Shown here one piece after another: positions 22,527 through 32,111 of a stretch of 64,000 nucleotides of DNA. Under the pieces are notes generated by a model, which worked only from the letters and a program-made list of their open reading frames with translations, was not told where the DNA came from and did not search any database. The DNA lies in NCBI RefSeq assembly GCF_900230215.1, contig NZ_LT907982.1:4325568-4389567 (forward strand). The letters are read 5' to 3'. The translations under genes were made by a program, and so were the position numbers. Each line of letters opens with the position of its first letter. Within the stretch, counting starts at the first letter, position 1. Source of the DNA: Jatrophihabitans sp. GAS493. Its GTDB lineage: Bacteria; Actinomycetota; Actinomycetes; Mycobacteriales; Jatrophihabitantaceae.

Positions 22527-25500
22527 ATGGCTCGTCGGGTTACGCACGGTGCACGATCTCTCCTAGTTTTGCTGGTGTCAGCGGCTGTTGCCGTGGTGGG
22601 GCTGGGCGCACCTAGCCCGGCTGGCGCTTCGGTGCCGAGTGTTCTGAGCGCCGGTCAGAGCCTCGCTACGGGAGCCTCCTTGGGCTCCCCGAACGGGGCC
22701 TACACCGCGACGATGCAGACCGACGGAAACTTCGTCGTCTACGCCGGCACCAAAGCGCTGTGGTCCACCCACACCAAAGCCACCAACGCCAGCCTCAGCA
22801 TGCAGACCGACGGCAACCTCGTCATCTACAACGCCGGCAAAGCCCTCTGGTCGACCCACACCACCGGCACCTCAGCCACCCTCACCATCCAAAACGACGG
22901 CAACCTCGTCATCTACGTCGCCGGCAAAGCCCTCTGGTCCTGGCGCACCGGCCTCATCGCCCCACCCACACCCGCATCCCTCACCGCCGGGCACACACTG
23001 CCCCGCGGCGGATCACTCCTGTCGCCCAACCACGCCTACCGCACCACAATCCAGACCGACGGAAACTTCGTCGTCTACGCCGGCACCAAAGCGCTGTGGT
23101 CCACCCACACTAAAGCCACCAACGCCAGCCTCAGCATGCAGACCGACGGCAACCTCGTCATCTACAACGCCGGCAAAGCCCTCTGGTCGACCCACACCAC
23201 CGGCACCTCAGCCACCCTCACCATCCAAAACGACGGCAACCTCGTCATCTACGTCGCCGGCAAAGCCCTCTGGTCCTGGCGCACCGGCCTCATCGCCCCA
23301 CCCACACCCGCATCCCTCACCGCCGGGCACACACTGCCCCGCGGCGGATCACTCCTGTCGCCCAACCACGCCTACCGCACCACCATCCAGACCGACGGAA
23401 ACTTCGTCGTCTACGCCGGCACCAAAGCGCTGTGGTCCAGCCACACCAAAGCCACCAACGCCAGCCTCAGCATGCAGACCGACGGCAACCTCGTCATCTA
23501 CAACGCCGGCAAAGCCCTCTGGTCGACCCACACCACCGGCACCTCAGCCACCCTCACCATCCAAAACGACGGCAACCTCGTCATCTACGTCGCCGGCAAA
23601 GCCCTCTGGTCCTGGCGCACCGGCCTCATCCCACCGCCGGTCCTGACCGCGAAACCCCTAGCTTCAGCTGCGATCGTGTACACCGACGAGACCACCATCG
23701 TCGTCGCGTGGCTGCTGCGGACCGGGGTCACCAGCGGCCAGGTGATGGTCCGCCGAGCAGTCGGCGCGGTCGCCCCGACCAGCCCGACATCGGGCACTCT
23801 TATCGGCGATGTAACGGCGACCGAGGGGTACGTCACCGACACCTCAGTCGCCCATAACGTCACCTACTCCTACGCCCTCTTCCCGCACGACGCGAGCGGA
23901 TACGCAGCACGCTCCACCGTCACCGGCACCACAGCACTGAGCTGGAACCAGACCGCAACGATGTATCCGGATAACTACAACGACATCTCCTGCCCGTCCA
24001 CCACGCTCTGCGTCGGCGTCGACACCAAGGGTTCAGCCGCGACCACCACCGACAACGGCGTCACCTGGTCGACCCCGGTCCAGGTCGACTCCAACGACGG
24101 CGGCCTCAGCTCCGTCTCCTGCGCCACCACCACGTTCTGCGTTGCCGTCGATTTCTACGGCAACGCCTTCATCTACAACGGAACCAACTGGAGCGGCGCC
24201 CAGGACATCGACGGCGACAACGCGATCAGTAGCGTCTCCTGCCCGACGACAACGTTCTGCCAGGTTGTGGACTTCAACAGCAACGCCGTCGTGTACCACA
24301 GCGGCACCTGGTCGAGCCCGACACTTATCTCGGCAAACAAGAGTTTCATCACCGTCTCCTGCGCTACTGCCAGCTTCTGCGCGGCGGTCGACTACACCGG
24401 CGACGCAACGATCTACAACGGCTCCGCCTGGGGCACCCTCAAGAACATCGATGGAACCCACCGCGTCACCACCGTCTCCTGCACGACGGATCTCTTCTGC
24501 GCCGCGGTCGACGACTCCGGGAATGCGATTATCTACAAGAGCGGTCAGTGGGGTCAGGTGACCGACGTCGAAGGCCCGTCACGCCCGAACTACGAGATCT
24601 ACGAGGTTTCCTGCAAGAGCTCGACGTTCTGTGTCGGCATCGACTTCGATGGCAGCCCCTACGATTCGAGCACGGCCTGGGCCTTCAACGGCACCACGTG
24701 GACGAACGCGGGTAGCGGGCTGACCTTGGACGGCGCCACCACCATCGACTGCGCGTCGACGACGTCCTGTATCGCGTCGGACTACAAGGGGCACACCGCG
24801 ACTTACAATGGCGCCTCGTGGTCAGCGGCCCATCTCGCCTGGATGCCATCGGCCCCGCAGCGAGGGGTAACCGATATTTCCTGCTCGTCAGCCGCGTTCT
24901 GCATGGCGGTAGACGACACCACCACCGCCTACACCTTCGTCAACGGCCACCTCGATGGATCCACGACGGCTCCTACGGCGGACGGTCTCACGTCCGTCTC
25001 GTGCAAGTCAGCGACCTTCTGCCTCGCCATCACCGGCACGATCTCGAGCCCAATGTCGACGATCTACAACGGCAGCACATGGAGCACTCCGGTGTCCGTC
25101 GGAAACACCTCGGACGATTCGGTCTCCTGTGTCTCGACATCCTTCTGTGTCGCGGCCGGTCCGAACCAGACAGATATCCGGGTCTTCAACGGCAGTAGCT
25201 GGGCGAATGTGCCGGGCTACACCGGCAGCCCGGTTTCATGCGTCTCGTCGACGTTCTGCGCCACCGTGACGTCGGGCGACGTCGGCTTCTACATCGACGG
25301 GACCTGGTACGGCGGCAACGTCGATGGATCCAATCTCACCGGAATCTCCTGTGCCTCCGCAACGTTCTGCGTCGCGGTCGACCAAGAGGGGAACGCCCTT
25401 GCGTTCAACGGCGATTCGTGGAGCAGCCAGGAGGTCACCGGCGACCAGAGCGTCGCGTTGGTGTCCGTCTCCTGCGCATCAACCACGTTCTGCTCGGCGG

Positions 25501-25655
25501 TCGACGGCAGCGGAGCGGTCTACGGCTTTAACGGAACGTACTGGGTTAGCTACGCGGACGTCTCCTACGGCCTGACCGTTAAGGCAATCTCGTGCCCGTC
25601 ACCGACGTTCTGCGCGATGGCCGACACGGCCGGGAACTTCTACATCGGCAACTAA
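22527..25655 (+). CDS. Secreted bulb-type lectin and beta-propeller protein
   Basis: A 1042-residue exported protein. Signal peptide residues 1-~33 (LLVLLVSAAVAVVGLGAP). Residues ~40-370 are three bulb-type (B-lectin, GNA-like) units of about 112 residues with the sugar-site motif QTDGNFVVYA / QTDGNLVIYN / QNDGNLVIYV repeated in each. A fibronectin-like stretch follows (~375-470). The C-terminal ~570 residues contain fourteen copies of a ~40-residue repeat with the core SCxSxxFCxAVD, where the paired cysteines could form a disulfide within each blade; fourteen blades would make two seven-bladed propellers. Likely a carbohydrate-binding surface or secreted protein. The repeats at DNA level are almost identical, which makes assembly and copy number uncertain. 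Confidence 0.85.
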   Translation: MARRVTHGARSLLVLLVSAAVAVVGLGAPSPAGASVPSVLSAGQSLATGASLGSPNGAYTATMQTDGNFVVYAGTKALWSTHTKATNASLSMQTDGNLVIYNAGKALWSTHTTGTSATLTIQNDGNLVIYVAGKALWSWRTGLIAPPTPASLTAGHTLPRGGSLLSPNHAYRTTIQTDGNFVVYAGTKALWSTHTKATNASLSMQTDGNLVIYNAGKALWSTHTTGTSATLTIQNDGNLVIYVAGKALWSWRTGLIAPPTPASLTAGHTLPRGGSLLSPNHAYRTTIQTDGNFVVYAGTKALWSSHTKATNASLSMQTDGNLVIYNAGKALWSTHTTGTSATLTIQNDGNLVIYVAGKALWSWRTGLIPPPVLTAKPLASAAIVYTDETTIVVAWLLRTGVTSGQVMVRRAVGAVAPTSPTSGTLIGDVTATEGYVTDTSVAHNVTYSYALFPHDASGYAARSTVTGTTALSWNQTATMYPDNYNDISCPSTTLCVGVDTKGSAATTTDNGVTWSTPVQVDSNDGGLSSVSCATTTFCVAVDFYGNAFIYNGTNWSGAQDIDGDNAISSVSCPTTTFCQVVDFNSNAVVYHSGTWSSPTLISANKSFITVSCATASFCAAVDYTGDATIYNGSAWGTLKNIDGTHRVTTVSCTTDLFCAAVDDSGNAIIYKSGQWGQVTDVEGPSRPNYEIYEVSCKSSTFCVGIDFDGSPYDSSTAWAFNGTTWTNAGSGLTLDGATTIDCASTTSCIASDYKGHTATYNGASWSAAHLAWMPSAPQRGVTDISCSSAAFCMAVDDTTTAYTFVNGHLDGSTTAPTADGLTSVSCKSATFCLAITGTISSPMSTIYNGSTWSTPVSVGNTSDDSVSCVSTSFCVAAGPNQTDIRVFNGSSWANVPGYTGSPVSCVSSTFCATVTSGDVGFYIDGTWYGGNVDGSNLTGISCASATFCVAVDQEGNALAFNGDSWSSQEVTGDQSVALVSVSCASTTFCSAVDGSGAVYGFNGTYWVSYADVSYGLTVKAISCPSPTFCAMADTAGNFYIGN
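22717..23630 (+). repeat. 336-bp near-identical tandem repeats in the lectin gene
   Basis: The block beginning CAGACCGACGGAAACTTCG recurs at about 22717, 23053 and 23389, a period of 336 bases (112 codons), with only a few differences between copies (for example ACCCAC versus AGCCAC near 23440). Identity at third codon positions shows recent duplication or gene conversion. The first copy has a different left flank from the other two. Confidence 0.92.
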
Positions 25656-25689
25656 CCGCTGCCCCTCCGTCCCGCGACGGCGTGCCCGC

Positions 25690-26328
25690 TCAGAGCACGC
25701 CCCGCGGTCGGAACTGCACGCTGATCCGCGGACCGATGGGGCGGGTCGTCTTCGGGACGGCATGCTCCCAGGTGCGCTGGCAACTGCCGCCCATCACCAC
25801 CAGATCGCCGTGCCCGACCTCGTAGCGACGCGACGCCCCACCCCCGCAGGGACGCAGCATGAGCGCCCGGGGCGCGCCGAGCGACAGGATCGCCACCATG
25901 GTGTCCTCGGTGTTGCCCCGGCCGATCCGGTCGCCGTGCCAGGCCACGCTGTCCCGCCCGTCCCGGTAGAGGCAGAGGCCGGCAGTGCGGAACGGCTCCC
26001 CCAGTTCGGCGATGTAGTGCTCGTCGAGAACGCACTTCGCCAGGTTCAGCGACTCGTCCGGCAATGCGTCATCCTCGCCGAAGAAGGCCAGCAGTCGCGG
26101 CACATCCACGACCCGCTCGTACATGACCCGACGCTCCTCGTGCCACTCCACGTCGCGCCGGAGCCGTTCGAAGAGCAGGTCGGCCCCACCCAGCCAGGAG
26201 CGCCGAATATCAAGCCAGGCGCCATTGCCGAGCTGGTCGCGCTCGACGGCCCGACCCAGCGCCCGCACACTGACCTCCTCCTCGCCGCCGAAGAGGGAGC
26301 TCTGAAAGCACTCAGCCGCTGCCGTCAT
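25690..26328 (-). CDS. AlkB-like 2-oxoglutarate/Fe(II) dioxygenase
   Basis: A 212-residue member of the AlkB family, which removes alkyl groups from damaged nucleic acid bases by oxidative demethylation. The iron site is visible as HGD in VAWHGDRIGR and a distal His in WEHAVPK; the 2-oxoglutarate/substrate arginines are in PRISVQFRPR. LCLYRDGRDSVAWHGD is the usual nucleotide-recognition plus metal segment. Length and motifs are those of a complete enzyme. It stands alone, convergent with the lectin gene, so no operon context helps. A role in alkylation repair is expected from the family. Confidence 0.9.
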   Translation of the reverse strand: MTAAAECFQSSLFGGEEEVSVRALGRAVERDQLGNGAWLDIRRSWLGGADLLFERLRRDVEWHEERRVMYERVVDVPRLLAFFGEDDALPDESLNLAKCVLDEHYIAELGEPFRTAGLCLYRDGRDSVAWHGDRIGRGNTEDTMVAILSLGAPRALMLRPCGGGASRRYEVGHGDLVVMGGSCQRTWEHAVPKTTRPIGPRISVQFRPRGVL

Positions 26329-26395
26329 GCCGGTAGCCTACCGCAGATCTAGCACGTACGTTCGAAATGTTGGGCGGGTGTGTCGCTGACCGACC

Positions 26396-29300
26396 TCAGT
26401 TCTCGGTGAAGGTGAGTTGCGCTCCGGTCGTCGCGGTGATGGTCGCCGGCGCGCTGGCCGGCGTGAAGGTCTTCCCCGACAGCGTCGGAGTGACCGTGTA
26501 GGTGCCGGCCGAGAGCGCCGAGAAGGCATAGTTTCCATGCACATTCGTGGTAGCCGTCGATGTGATCGGTCCGCTCGCGGTGACCGTCGCCGTCGTCACC
26601 TCCACGCCCCCCGGCCCCACCAGCTTGACCGTGATGTAGGGCGCCTTAACCAGGAAGAAACTGTCGGAGGTGACGGCGGTCGCGGCGATGTTCGTCGTGT
26701 ACGACGCCGGCGCCGAGGCCGCATATCCGCTCAGCGCCGCCGTCATGGTGTACGCACCCGCGGTGGTGGCCGGGACGGCGTAGTAACCGAGCGAGTTGCT
26801 CGTCACCGTGACCGTCGGCAGCCCACCGCCGGCCCGGGTGATGGTCGCCCCGGCCAGGGCCGCCCCGGCGGAGCTGATCTTGCCGCCGATGATCACGCCC
26901 GTGTAGCCGATGATCGACTGGCTGCCGATCGACTTGCCGGCCACCGTCACCGGCACCGAAGCCGGTAGATAGGTACGTCCGAGACCGGAAGGGGTCAGCG
27001 TGTACGAACCCGAGACCGCGTTCGGTATCGAGTACGTCCCATCGGCCGCCGTCGTCACCGCGACCGTGGGCTGGTTGTTGCCGGTGCGGGTGACCGTGGC
27101 TCCGGAGACGGCCGCGCCGGCCTGGTCGCGCACGGTGCCGGTGATGGAGAAGGTGTCGATCGGATCCAGGTAGCCGTAGGCGTAACTGCTGTACGGCGCG
27201 ACGCCGACCGGTGACGGATTCTCCAGCAGCAGCCCGAAGTACTTGGTCGCGCTGGCCGTGTGATCACCCTTGACCGTCGTCGAGACCGTCGCGCTGGTCT
27301 GGCCCGGGGCGAAGGTGAGCGAGCCGGTAATCGGCGCGTAGTCCTTCCCGGCGATCGCCGACTCGTCGACCGTGCGGTAGTCCACGGTGACCGGCACCAG
27401 CTGCGCCGGGATCAGGGAGACCTTGAACGTCATGGTGGTCGAGCCCGAGGTGCCGCGGACCACTGACTTGTCGGCACCCGAGGTGATGACACCACCCGGC
27501 TGCGGGTCGAGGATCACCCCGTAGCCGTAGGAGCGTTGCAGGGTAACCGGGCCGCTGGTCTGCGAGACCCCGAGCGTGAAACTCTGCGGGGCCGACGCGT
27601 ACTGCTGCGCCAACACCGGCACGGTCACCGTCTTACTCGTCTGGCCGGGGGTGAAGGTGAGCGTTCCCCGTACCGGTGTGTAGTCGTGCTCGGCGAGCGC
27701 ACTCGAGTCCGCGGTGGCGTAGGACATGGTCACGGTGCTGGTGGCGGCCGGCAGCAGCGAGACGGTGAAGGTGGCCGTCGTCGTGCCACTCACCGGCGCG
27801 ATCACCGTCGCGTCGCTCACCGTCGCGTAGGAGAGGCCGCTGGTCGGAGCCACCGTGTCGACGATCTCGCCGTAGCCGGTTGCGCGCAGAATGCTGGCGT
27901 TCACCGCGGATCCCAGGCTGAAGTAGTAGTAGCGATCGGCCGTGCTGGACGCATTCGCCGTGATCGGCACGGTGACCGTCTGGCTGGTCGTGCCGGGGGC
28001 GAAGGTGAGCGTTCCGGAGGTCGCAGTGAAGTCGGTGCCGGCGACCGCGCTGCCGTTGCTCGTCGAGTAGTTGACCGTCACGGTGGTCGTACTGGCCGGC
28101 GAGAGGGTCACGGTGTACGTCGCGTTCTTGGTGCCGGTCGCCTGCCGGGTCACCGTCGAGTCGCCGACCGAGAGCTGCGGCGTGACCGCCTGGTAGAGGA
28201 TCGTGGCGGTGGATGTAGCGCGGCCGACGTAGGCATTTGTCGGCGTGTTCAGTGAGAGGTAGAAATACGACGACCCGACCGAGACGGTATTCGCCGCGAC
28301 CGGCACCGAGACGGTGAGACTGGTGACGCCGGCTGCGAAGGTGGCGATGCCGCTGGTCGCGGTGTAGTCGGTGCCGCTGACCGCGCTGCCGTTCGAGGTC
28401 GCGTACTTCACCGTCACGGCGTTGCTGTTCGGGGCCCCCAGACCGATGGTGAAGACGGCGTTGGTCGCGGCCGCCGAGGCGACCACCGCGGTGTCAGTCA
28501 CCGAGACCACGGGCACCACCGTGTTACTGATGATGTAGCCGTAACCGTAGTTGTTCGACAGCAGCGCATTGGTGGCTGAGGAGATGTTCAAGTAGAAGTA
28601 GAGCTGCGCGGAGTAGACGGCCAACTTCGGGATCGACACCTTCACGCTCGCCGTCGTGGCCCCGGCGGGGATGGTCAGGGTGCCGCTGGCCGCGGTGTAG
28701 TCGGTGCCGGCGACGGCCGAACCGTTGGAGGTCGAGTAGGTGACGACAACCGGATTCACCGACGGAGCCGAGAGGGTGATCGGGAAGGTCATCGTCGCCG
28801 TACCGAGGGCTGAGCGGTAGGCCGACGCGTCACCGATGGCCAGCACCGGCGGGTAGTTCTGGTTGCGAATGGTGCCGTAGGCCGAGGCGGTGTCGATCCG
28901 GCTGTTGGTCGGCGACGAGATGGTGAGCCCGAATGACTTGTCCGCGCCTGGCAACTTGCTGGCGATGAGCGGAACGCTGATCACCTTCGAGGTCTCCCCC
29001 GGGGCGAAGGTCAGCGTGCCGGCCTGGGCGGTGTAGTCGGTGCCGGCGACCGCGGAGTTGTTGAAGGTCGCGTACTGGACGGTGGCCGTGCTGCCACTGG
29101 CCGGCGACAGCGTGACCGTGTAGTTCATCGTGGCGCTGCCAGTGGACGGGAGAATCGCACTGGAGGTGTTGACCGACAACCACGGCGACTGCTGGCTGGC
29201 GGCGGCCGCCTCGATGACGCCCTTGTTGTAGCTGTTGGTCAGCGTCCCCGCTGAGTTGTTGCTGATGTTCAGGTAGAAGAACGGGTCACCGGTCGGGATC

Positions 29301-30670
29301 TGGTTGCCAAGCACCGGGACGGTGACGGTGGTCGAGGTCGCACCGGCGGCGATGGTCGCCGTTCCCGAGGTCGCCGTGTAGTCGGTGCCGGCGATCGCCG
29401 AGCTGTTCGAGGTCGCGTAGGACATGGTGAGGGCGGTCGTGGGGGCAGGCTGCGCGGTGATGGTGAAGCTCATCGTCGCGGTCCCGCTGGTCGGCTTGAT
29501 GATGCCGGCCGCACGCACCGCGATCTGCGGCGTCGACGCACCGGGGCTCACGATCGTCACGTAGGCGTTGGCCAGTACCGCCGCCCCGGCTGACGGGTTG
29601 TTGATGTTCACCGAGAAGTACTTCGGAGTGCTCGTCGTCGCGTTGCCGTTGATCGTCACCGGGATAGTGGCGCTGGTGACCCCGGCGGCGAAGGTGATGG
29701 TGCCACGGGTGCCGACGTAGTCCGTCCCGGCGACGGCGCTGCCGTCGGAGGTGTAGTAGTCGAAGGTCGCAGCCACCGTGGAGGCGGTGATGAGGCGCAC
29801 CGGCACCGAGACGACCGAGGTACCCGAGGCCGGCTTGCTGACGCCGACGTTGTCGACGACCGCCTGGGCGACCCGGTCCGGGTTGGTGATGTAGCCGTAG
29901 CCCGTCCCGTCCAGCACGGTGGCGTTGGTCGGCGAGCTGAGCCCGAGACTCAAGTACCAGGACTGCTCCGGCGGCACGTGCCCGAGCAGCGCCACGCTGA
30001 CCACCTGGCTCGTGGTGCCGGGGCTGAAGGAGAGCGTCCCGTTCTGCGCGGTGTACTCGAGCCCGGCCCGCGCGTTTCCGTTCGCGGTGCGGTAGCGGAC
30101 GGTCACGATATTGGTGCTGGCCTGGCTCAGAGTGACGGTGAACGTGATCGAGCCCGCCGCGCCGGTCGCGTTGTTGGCCGCCGTGTCGGCCACGCTGACG
30201 AACGGGGCGGGGGTGTCGTCGATGATCGTGCCGTAGGCGGTGCCGCGGATGATCGTGCCGTAGGAGGCGCTGGTCAGCTGGAAATTGAAGTAGCGATTGC
30301 CGCTGGCGATCGCGTTGCCGGTGATGGTCACCGTCACGACGGAACTGACGACGCCCGGCGAGAAGCTCGCGACCCCGGTCCGGGCGGTGTAGTCCCGTCC
30401 GGCGATGGCGGTGCCGTCAGCGGTCGCCCAGTTCACCGTGACGGTGTTGGTGGAGGGGTGAGTCAGCCGGATGGTGAACGCGACCGTGGTGGTACCCGTC
30501 GTGGGCTTCAGCACGCCGGTGTCGGCGACCGTCACCTGCACCGGCGAGTCGGCGCCGGCCGGCGTCGTCCCGGCGAAGAGGGGCAGTAGCAACGCGACAA
30601 CGGCGGTGAGCAGGAACGAGAGGCGCGTGAATCTCTTCGACGAGCGGCGGGACGAACGGTGGCGCGACAT
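26396..30670 (-). CDS. Giant secreted Calx-beta repeat protein
   Basis: A 1424-residue exported protein. A signal peptide (FLLTAVVALLLPLFAG, cleavage near AGA) leads into ten Calx-beta domains of about 105-115 residues, each recognisable by the core YxTxxGSAVAGTDYTATSGT and the GxTS strand; they run from about residue 45 to 1150. Three carboxypeptidase-regulatory-like beta domains follow (ITGTVRDQAGAAVSGATVT, GGKISSAGAALAGATITRA, VKLVGPGGVEVTTATVTAS). There is no sorting signal or membrane anchor at the C-terminus. Calx-beta domains bind calcium in other proteins and commonly form extended adhesins. An adhesive or matrix function is inferred. Divergent repeat copies suggest old duplications, unlike the lectin gene. 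Confidence 0.88.
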   Translation of the reverse strand: MSRHRSSRRSSKRFTRLSFLLTAVVALLLPLFAGTTPAGADSPVQVTVADTGVLKPTTGTTTVAFTIRLTHPSTNTVTVNWATADGTAIAGRDYTARTGVASFSPGVVSSVVTVTITGNAIASGNRYFNFQLTSASYGTIIRGTAYGTIIDDTPAPFVSVADTAANNATGAAGSITFTVTLSQASTNIVTVRYRTANGNARAGLEYTAQNGTLSFSPGTTSQVVSVALLGHVPPEQSWYLSLGLSSPTNATVLDGTGYGYITNPDRVAQAVVDNVGVSKPASGTSVVSVPVRLITASTVAATFDYYTSDGSAVAGTDYVGTRGTITFAAGVTSATIPVTINGNATTSTPKYFSVNINNPSAGAAVLANAYVTIVSPGASTPQIAVRAAGIIKPTSGTATMSFTITAQPAPTTALTMSYATSNSSAIAGTDYTATSGTATIAAGATSTTVTVPVLGNQIPTGDPFFYLNISNNSAGTLTNSYNKGVIEAAAASQQSPWLSVNTSSAILPSTGSATMNYTVTLSPASGSTATVQYATFNNSAVAGTDYTAQAGTLTFAPGETSKVISVPLIASKLPGADKSFGLTISSPTNSRIDTASAYGTIRNQNYPPVLAIGDASAYRSALGTATMTFPITLSAPSVNPVVVTYSTSNGSAVAGTDYTAASGTLTIPAGATTASVKVSIPKLAVYSAQLYFYLNISSATNALLSNNYGYGYIISNTVVPVVSVTDTAVVASAAATNAVFTIGLGAPNSNAVTVKYATSNGSAVSGTDYTATSGIATFAAGVTSLTVSVPVAANTVSVGSSYFYLSLNTPTNAYVGRATSTATILYQAVTPQLSVGDSTVTRQATGTKNATYTVTLSPASTTTVTVNYSTSNGSAVAGTDFTATSGTLTFAPGTTSQTVTVPITANASSTADRYYYFSLGSAVNASILRATGYGEIVDTVAPTSGLSYATVSDATVIAPVSGTTTATFTVSLLPAATSTVTMSYATADSSALAEHDYTPVRGTLTFTPGQTSKTVTVPVLAQQYASAPQSFTLGVSQTSGPVTLQRSYGYGVILDPQPGGVITSGADKSVVRGTSGSTTMTFKVSLIPAQLVPVTVDYRTVDESAIAGKDYAPITGSLTFAPGQTSATVSTTVKGDHTASATKYFGLLLENPSPVGVAPYSSYAYGYLDPIDTFSITGTVRDQAGAAVSGATVTRTGNNQPTVAVTTAADGTYSIPNAVSGSYTLTPSGLGRTYLPASVPVTVAGKSIGSQSIIGYTGVIIGGKISSAGAALAGATITRAGGGLPTVTVTSNSLGYYAVPATTAGAYTMTAALSGYAASAPASYTTNIAATAVTSDSFFLVKAPYITVKLVGPGGVEVTTATVTASGPITSTATTNVHGNYAFSALSAGTYTVTPTLSGKTFTPASAPATITATTGAQLTFTEN

Positions 30671-30687
30671 GACAGGACCCCTGACCT

Positions 30688-30726
30688 AGAACATGAGAGC
30701 AGAACATGAGAGCAGAACATGAGAGT
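30688..30726. repeat. Three tandem 13-base repeats upstream of the Calx-beta gene
   Basis: AGAACATGAGAGC occurs three times head to tail (the third copy ends in T). The array lies 18-56 bases upstream of the Calx-beta start codon, in the region where a leader or promoter would lie. It may be a phase-variable or regulatory tract; copy-number change would alter spacing ahead of the gene. Confidence 0.8.
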
Positions 30727-31180
30727 TCGGAACGAATGGCGCGCTGGGCGCGCGGAAGTATGGCGAGTCCGGCGAGGACCGGAAATCGTTTAGCGTATGG
30801 AGCGCGCGTTGGGGGTTACGCACCAGGATGCACGCGGTCGCGGGGTGGAGATCGAATCCATTCGCATGGCGACTGCGAAACGCAACATCTCACGAATAGC
30901 ACCTGCGCACAAGGCATGAATTAAATACCATCGCGTCGAGTGGATTCCGCGACGCCGGGAATTCCGGCCACGATTTCAACAATTTGTTAAGTCTGTGTTA
31001 TGACGAAATTGGCGGACGAAATTTACGTCCCTTTAACGACGCGCCCTCGAATCACTTGCAGTGATCGCCCATCTCTATGGGTAGTTGAGCGCTAGACCAC
31101 TTACCCTCGCACAAGCGGACGTACCGCTGTGACTAAGAACGCCCGGCGTGGGGCATTGCCTAATCAAGTAAGCCAAATCA
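30727..31180. other. Intergenic region with no gene seen
   Basis: This 454-base stretch between the Calx-beta gene start and the end of the exonuclease gene has lower GC than its neighbours near 30900-31060. It should hold the promoter of the Calx-beta gene on the minus strand. A short palindrome AACAATTTGTT lies at 30978-30988. I could not assign a riboswitch or an RNA gene to it. Confidence 0.5.
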
Positions 31181-32047
31181 TCAGTGGCGAGATTGCGGAA
31201 GCTTGATCGTCTTCTTTGCGCCGCGAGCCGCTGACGGTGGTGGCACCATCGGCCCGATATCGCCGTCCGGTGCCTCATCCAGGTCGACGATCACCGGCGC
31301 GTGGTCACTCGGCCCGGTCCCCTTGCGGGCCTGCCGGTCGATCCAGGCCGCCACGGTCCGTCCGGCGACCGGGGGTGAGGCCAGAACCAGGTCGATGCGC
31401 ATTCCCAAGTTCTGATGGAACATTCCAGCCCGGTAATCCCAGTAGCTAAAGACCTTCTCGTCCGGCCAGCGCTCGCGCACGACGTCATGCAGGCCCAGCT
31501 TCAGCAGTTCTCCCAGCGCTGCCCGCTCCGGTGCGGTGACATGGGTCTGGTCGACGTAGGCCCCCGGGTCGAAGACGTCGGCATCGGTCGGAGCGATGTT
31601 CATGTCGCCGCAGACGAGTGCAGCATCAGGACCCTCCGCAACGTCCTCCCGCAGAGCCGCGAGCCAGGCCAGCTTGTACTCGTAGTGATCGGAGCCGACG
31701 CTGCGACCGTTCGGAACGTAGAGCGAATGCACGCGGATGCCGCCGCAGGTGCCGGAGATGGCCCGGGCCTCCGGATCGGGGAAACCCGGCGCGCCGGGGA
31801 TGCCACGGACGACGTCATCGAGGCCGACCTTGGACAGCAGCGCCACGCCGTTCCACTGCGCCTGCCCGTAGTAGGCGCCCTGATAGCCGCGAGCGGCCAG
31901 CTCGTCGTCGAGGAGCTCCGCGATTGCTGCGTCGTTCAGCTTCGTCTCCTGCAGGCAGACGATGTCCGGCTGCCGTTCGTCCAGCCACGGCAGGAATCTC
32001 GGCATGCGCTGTTTGATCGAGTTGACGTTCCAGGTCGCTATCCGCAC
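31181..32047 (-). CDS. xth: Exodeoxyribonuclease III (AP endonuclease)
   Basis: A 288-residue exonuclease III-family enzyme that cuts at abasic sites and removes blocked 3' ends in base-excision repair. The family motifs are complete: RIATWNVNSIKQR (N-terminal metal site), CLQETKLND (catalytic Glu), GGIRVHSLYVPNGR, ALVCGDMNIAPTD (Asp/Asn), DYRAGMFHQNLGMRIDLVL and the C-terminal GPSDHAPVIVDLD with the catalytic His. The GTG at 32047 gives the usual N-terminus MRIATWN; a TTG one codon earlier is also possible. It diverges from an Fpg/Nei glycosylase gene with 64 bases between, a sensible repair-gene pairing. Confidence 0.94.
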   Translation of the reverse strand: MRIATWNVNSIKQRMPRFLPWLDERQPDIVCLQETKLNDAAIAELLDDELAARGYQGAYYGQAQWNGVALLSKVGLDDVVRGIPGAPGFPDPEARAISGTCGGIRVHSLYVPNGRSVGSDHYEYKLAWLAALREDVAEGPDAALVCGDMNIAPTDADVFDPGAYVDQTHVTAPERAALGELLKLGLHDVVRERWPDEKVFSYWDYRAGMFHQNLGMRIDLVLASPPVAGRTVAAWIDRQARKGTGPSDHAPVIVDLDEAPDGDIGPMVPPPSAARGAKKTIKLPQSRH

Positions 32048-32111
32048 CAATCCAACCTAGTCCGACCGCCGTCGCCACGACCCCGGGGACGCACCCACTA
32101 CGTTGGACACC

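Noticed and set aside
22717-23630. Three 336-bp repeats as a mobile element or CRISPR
   Set aside because: They are in-frame repeats of a lectin domain with no inverted ends, transposase or target duplication.
30727-31180. c-di-GMP or c-di-AMP riboswitch ahead of the Calx-beta gene
   Set aside because: The conserved blocks of these RNA classes were looked for on the minus strand and not found.
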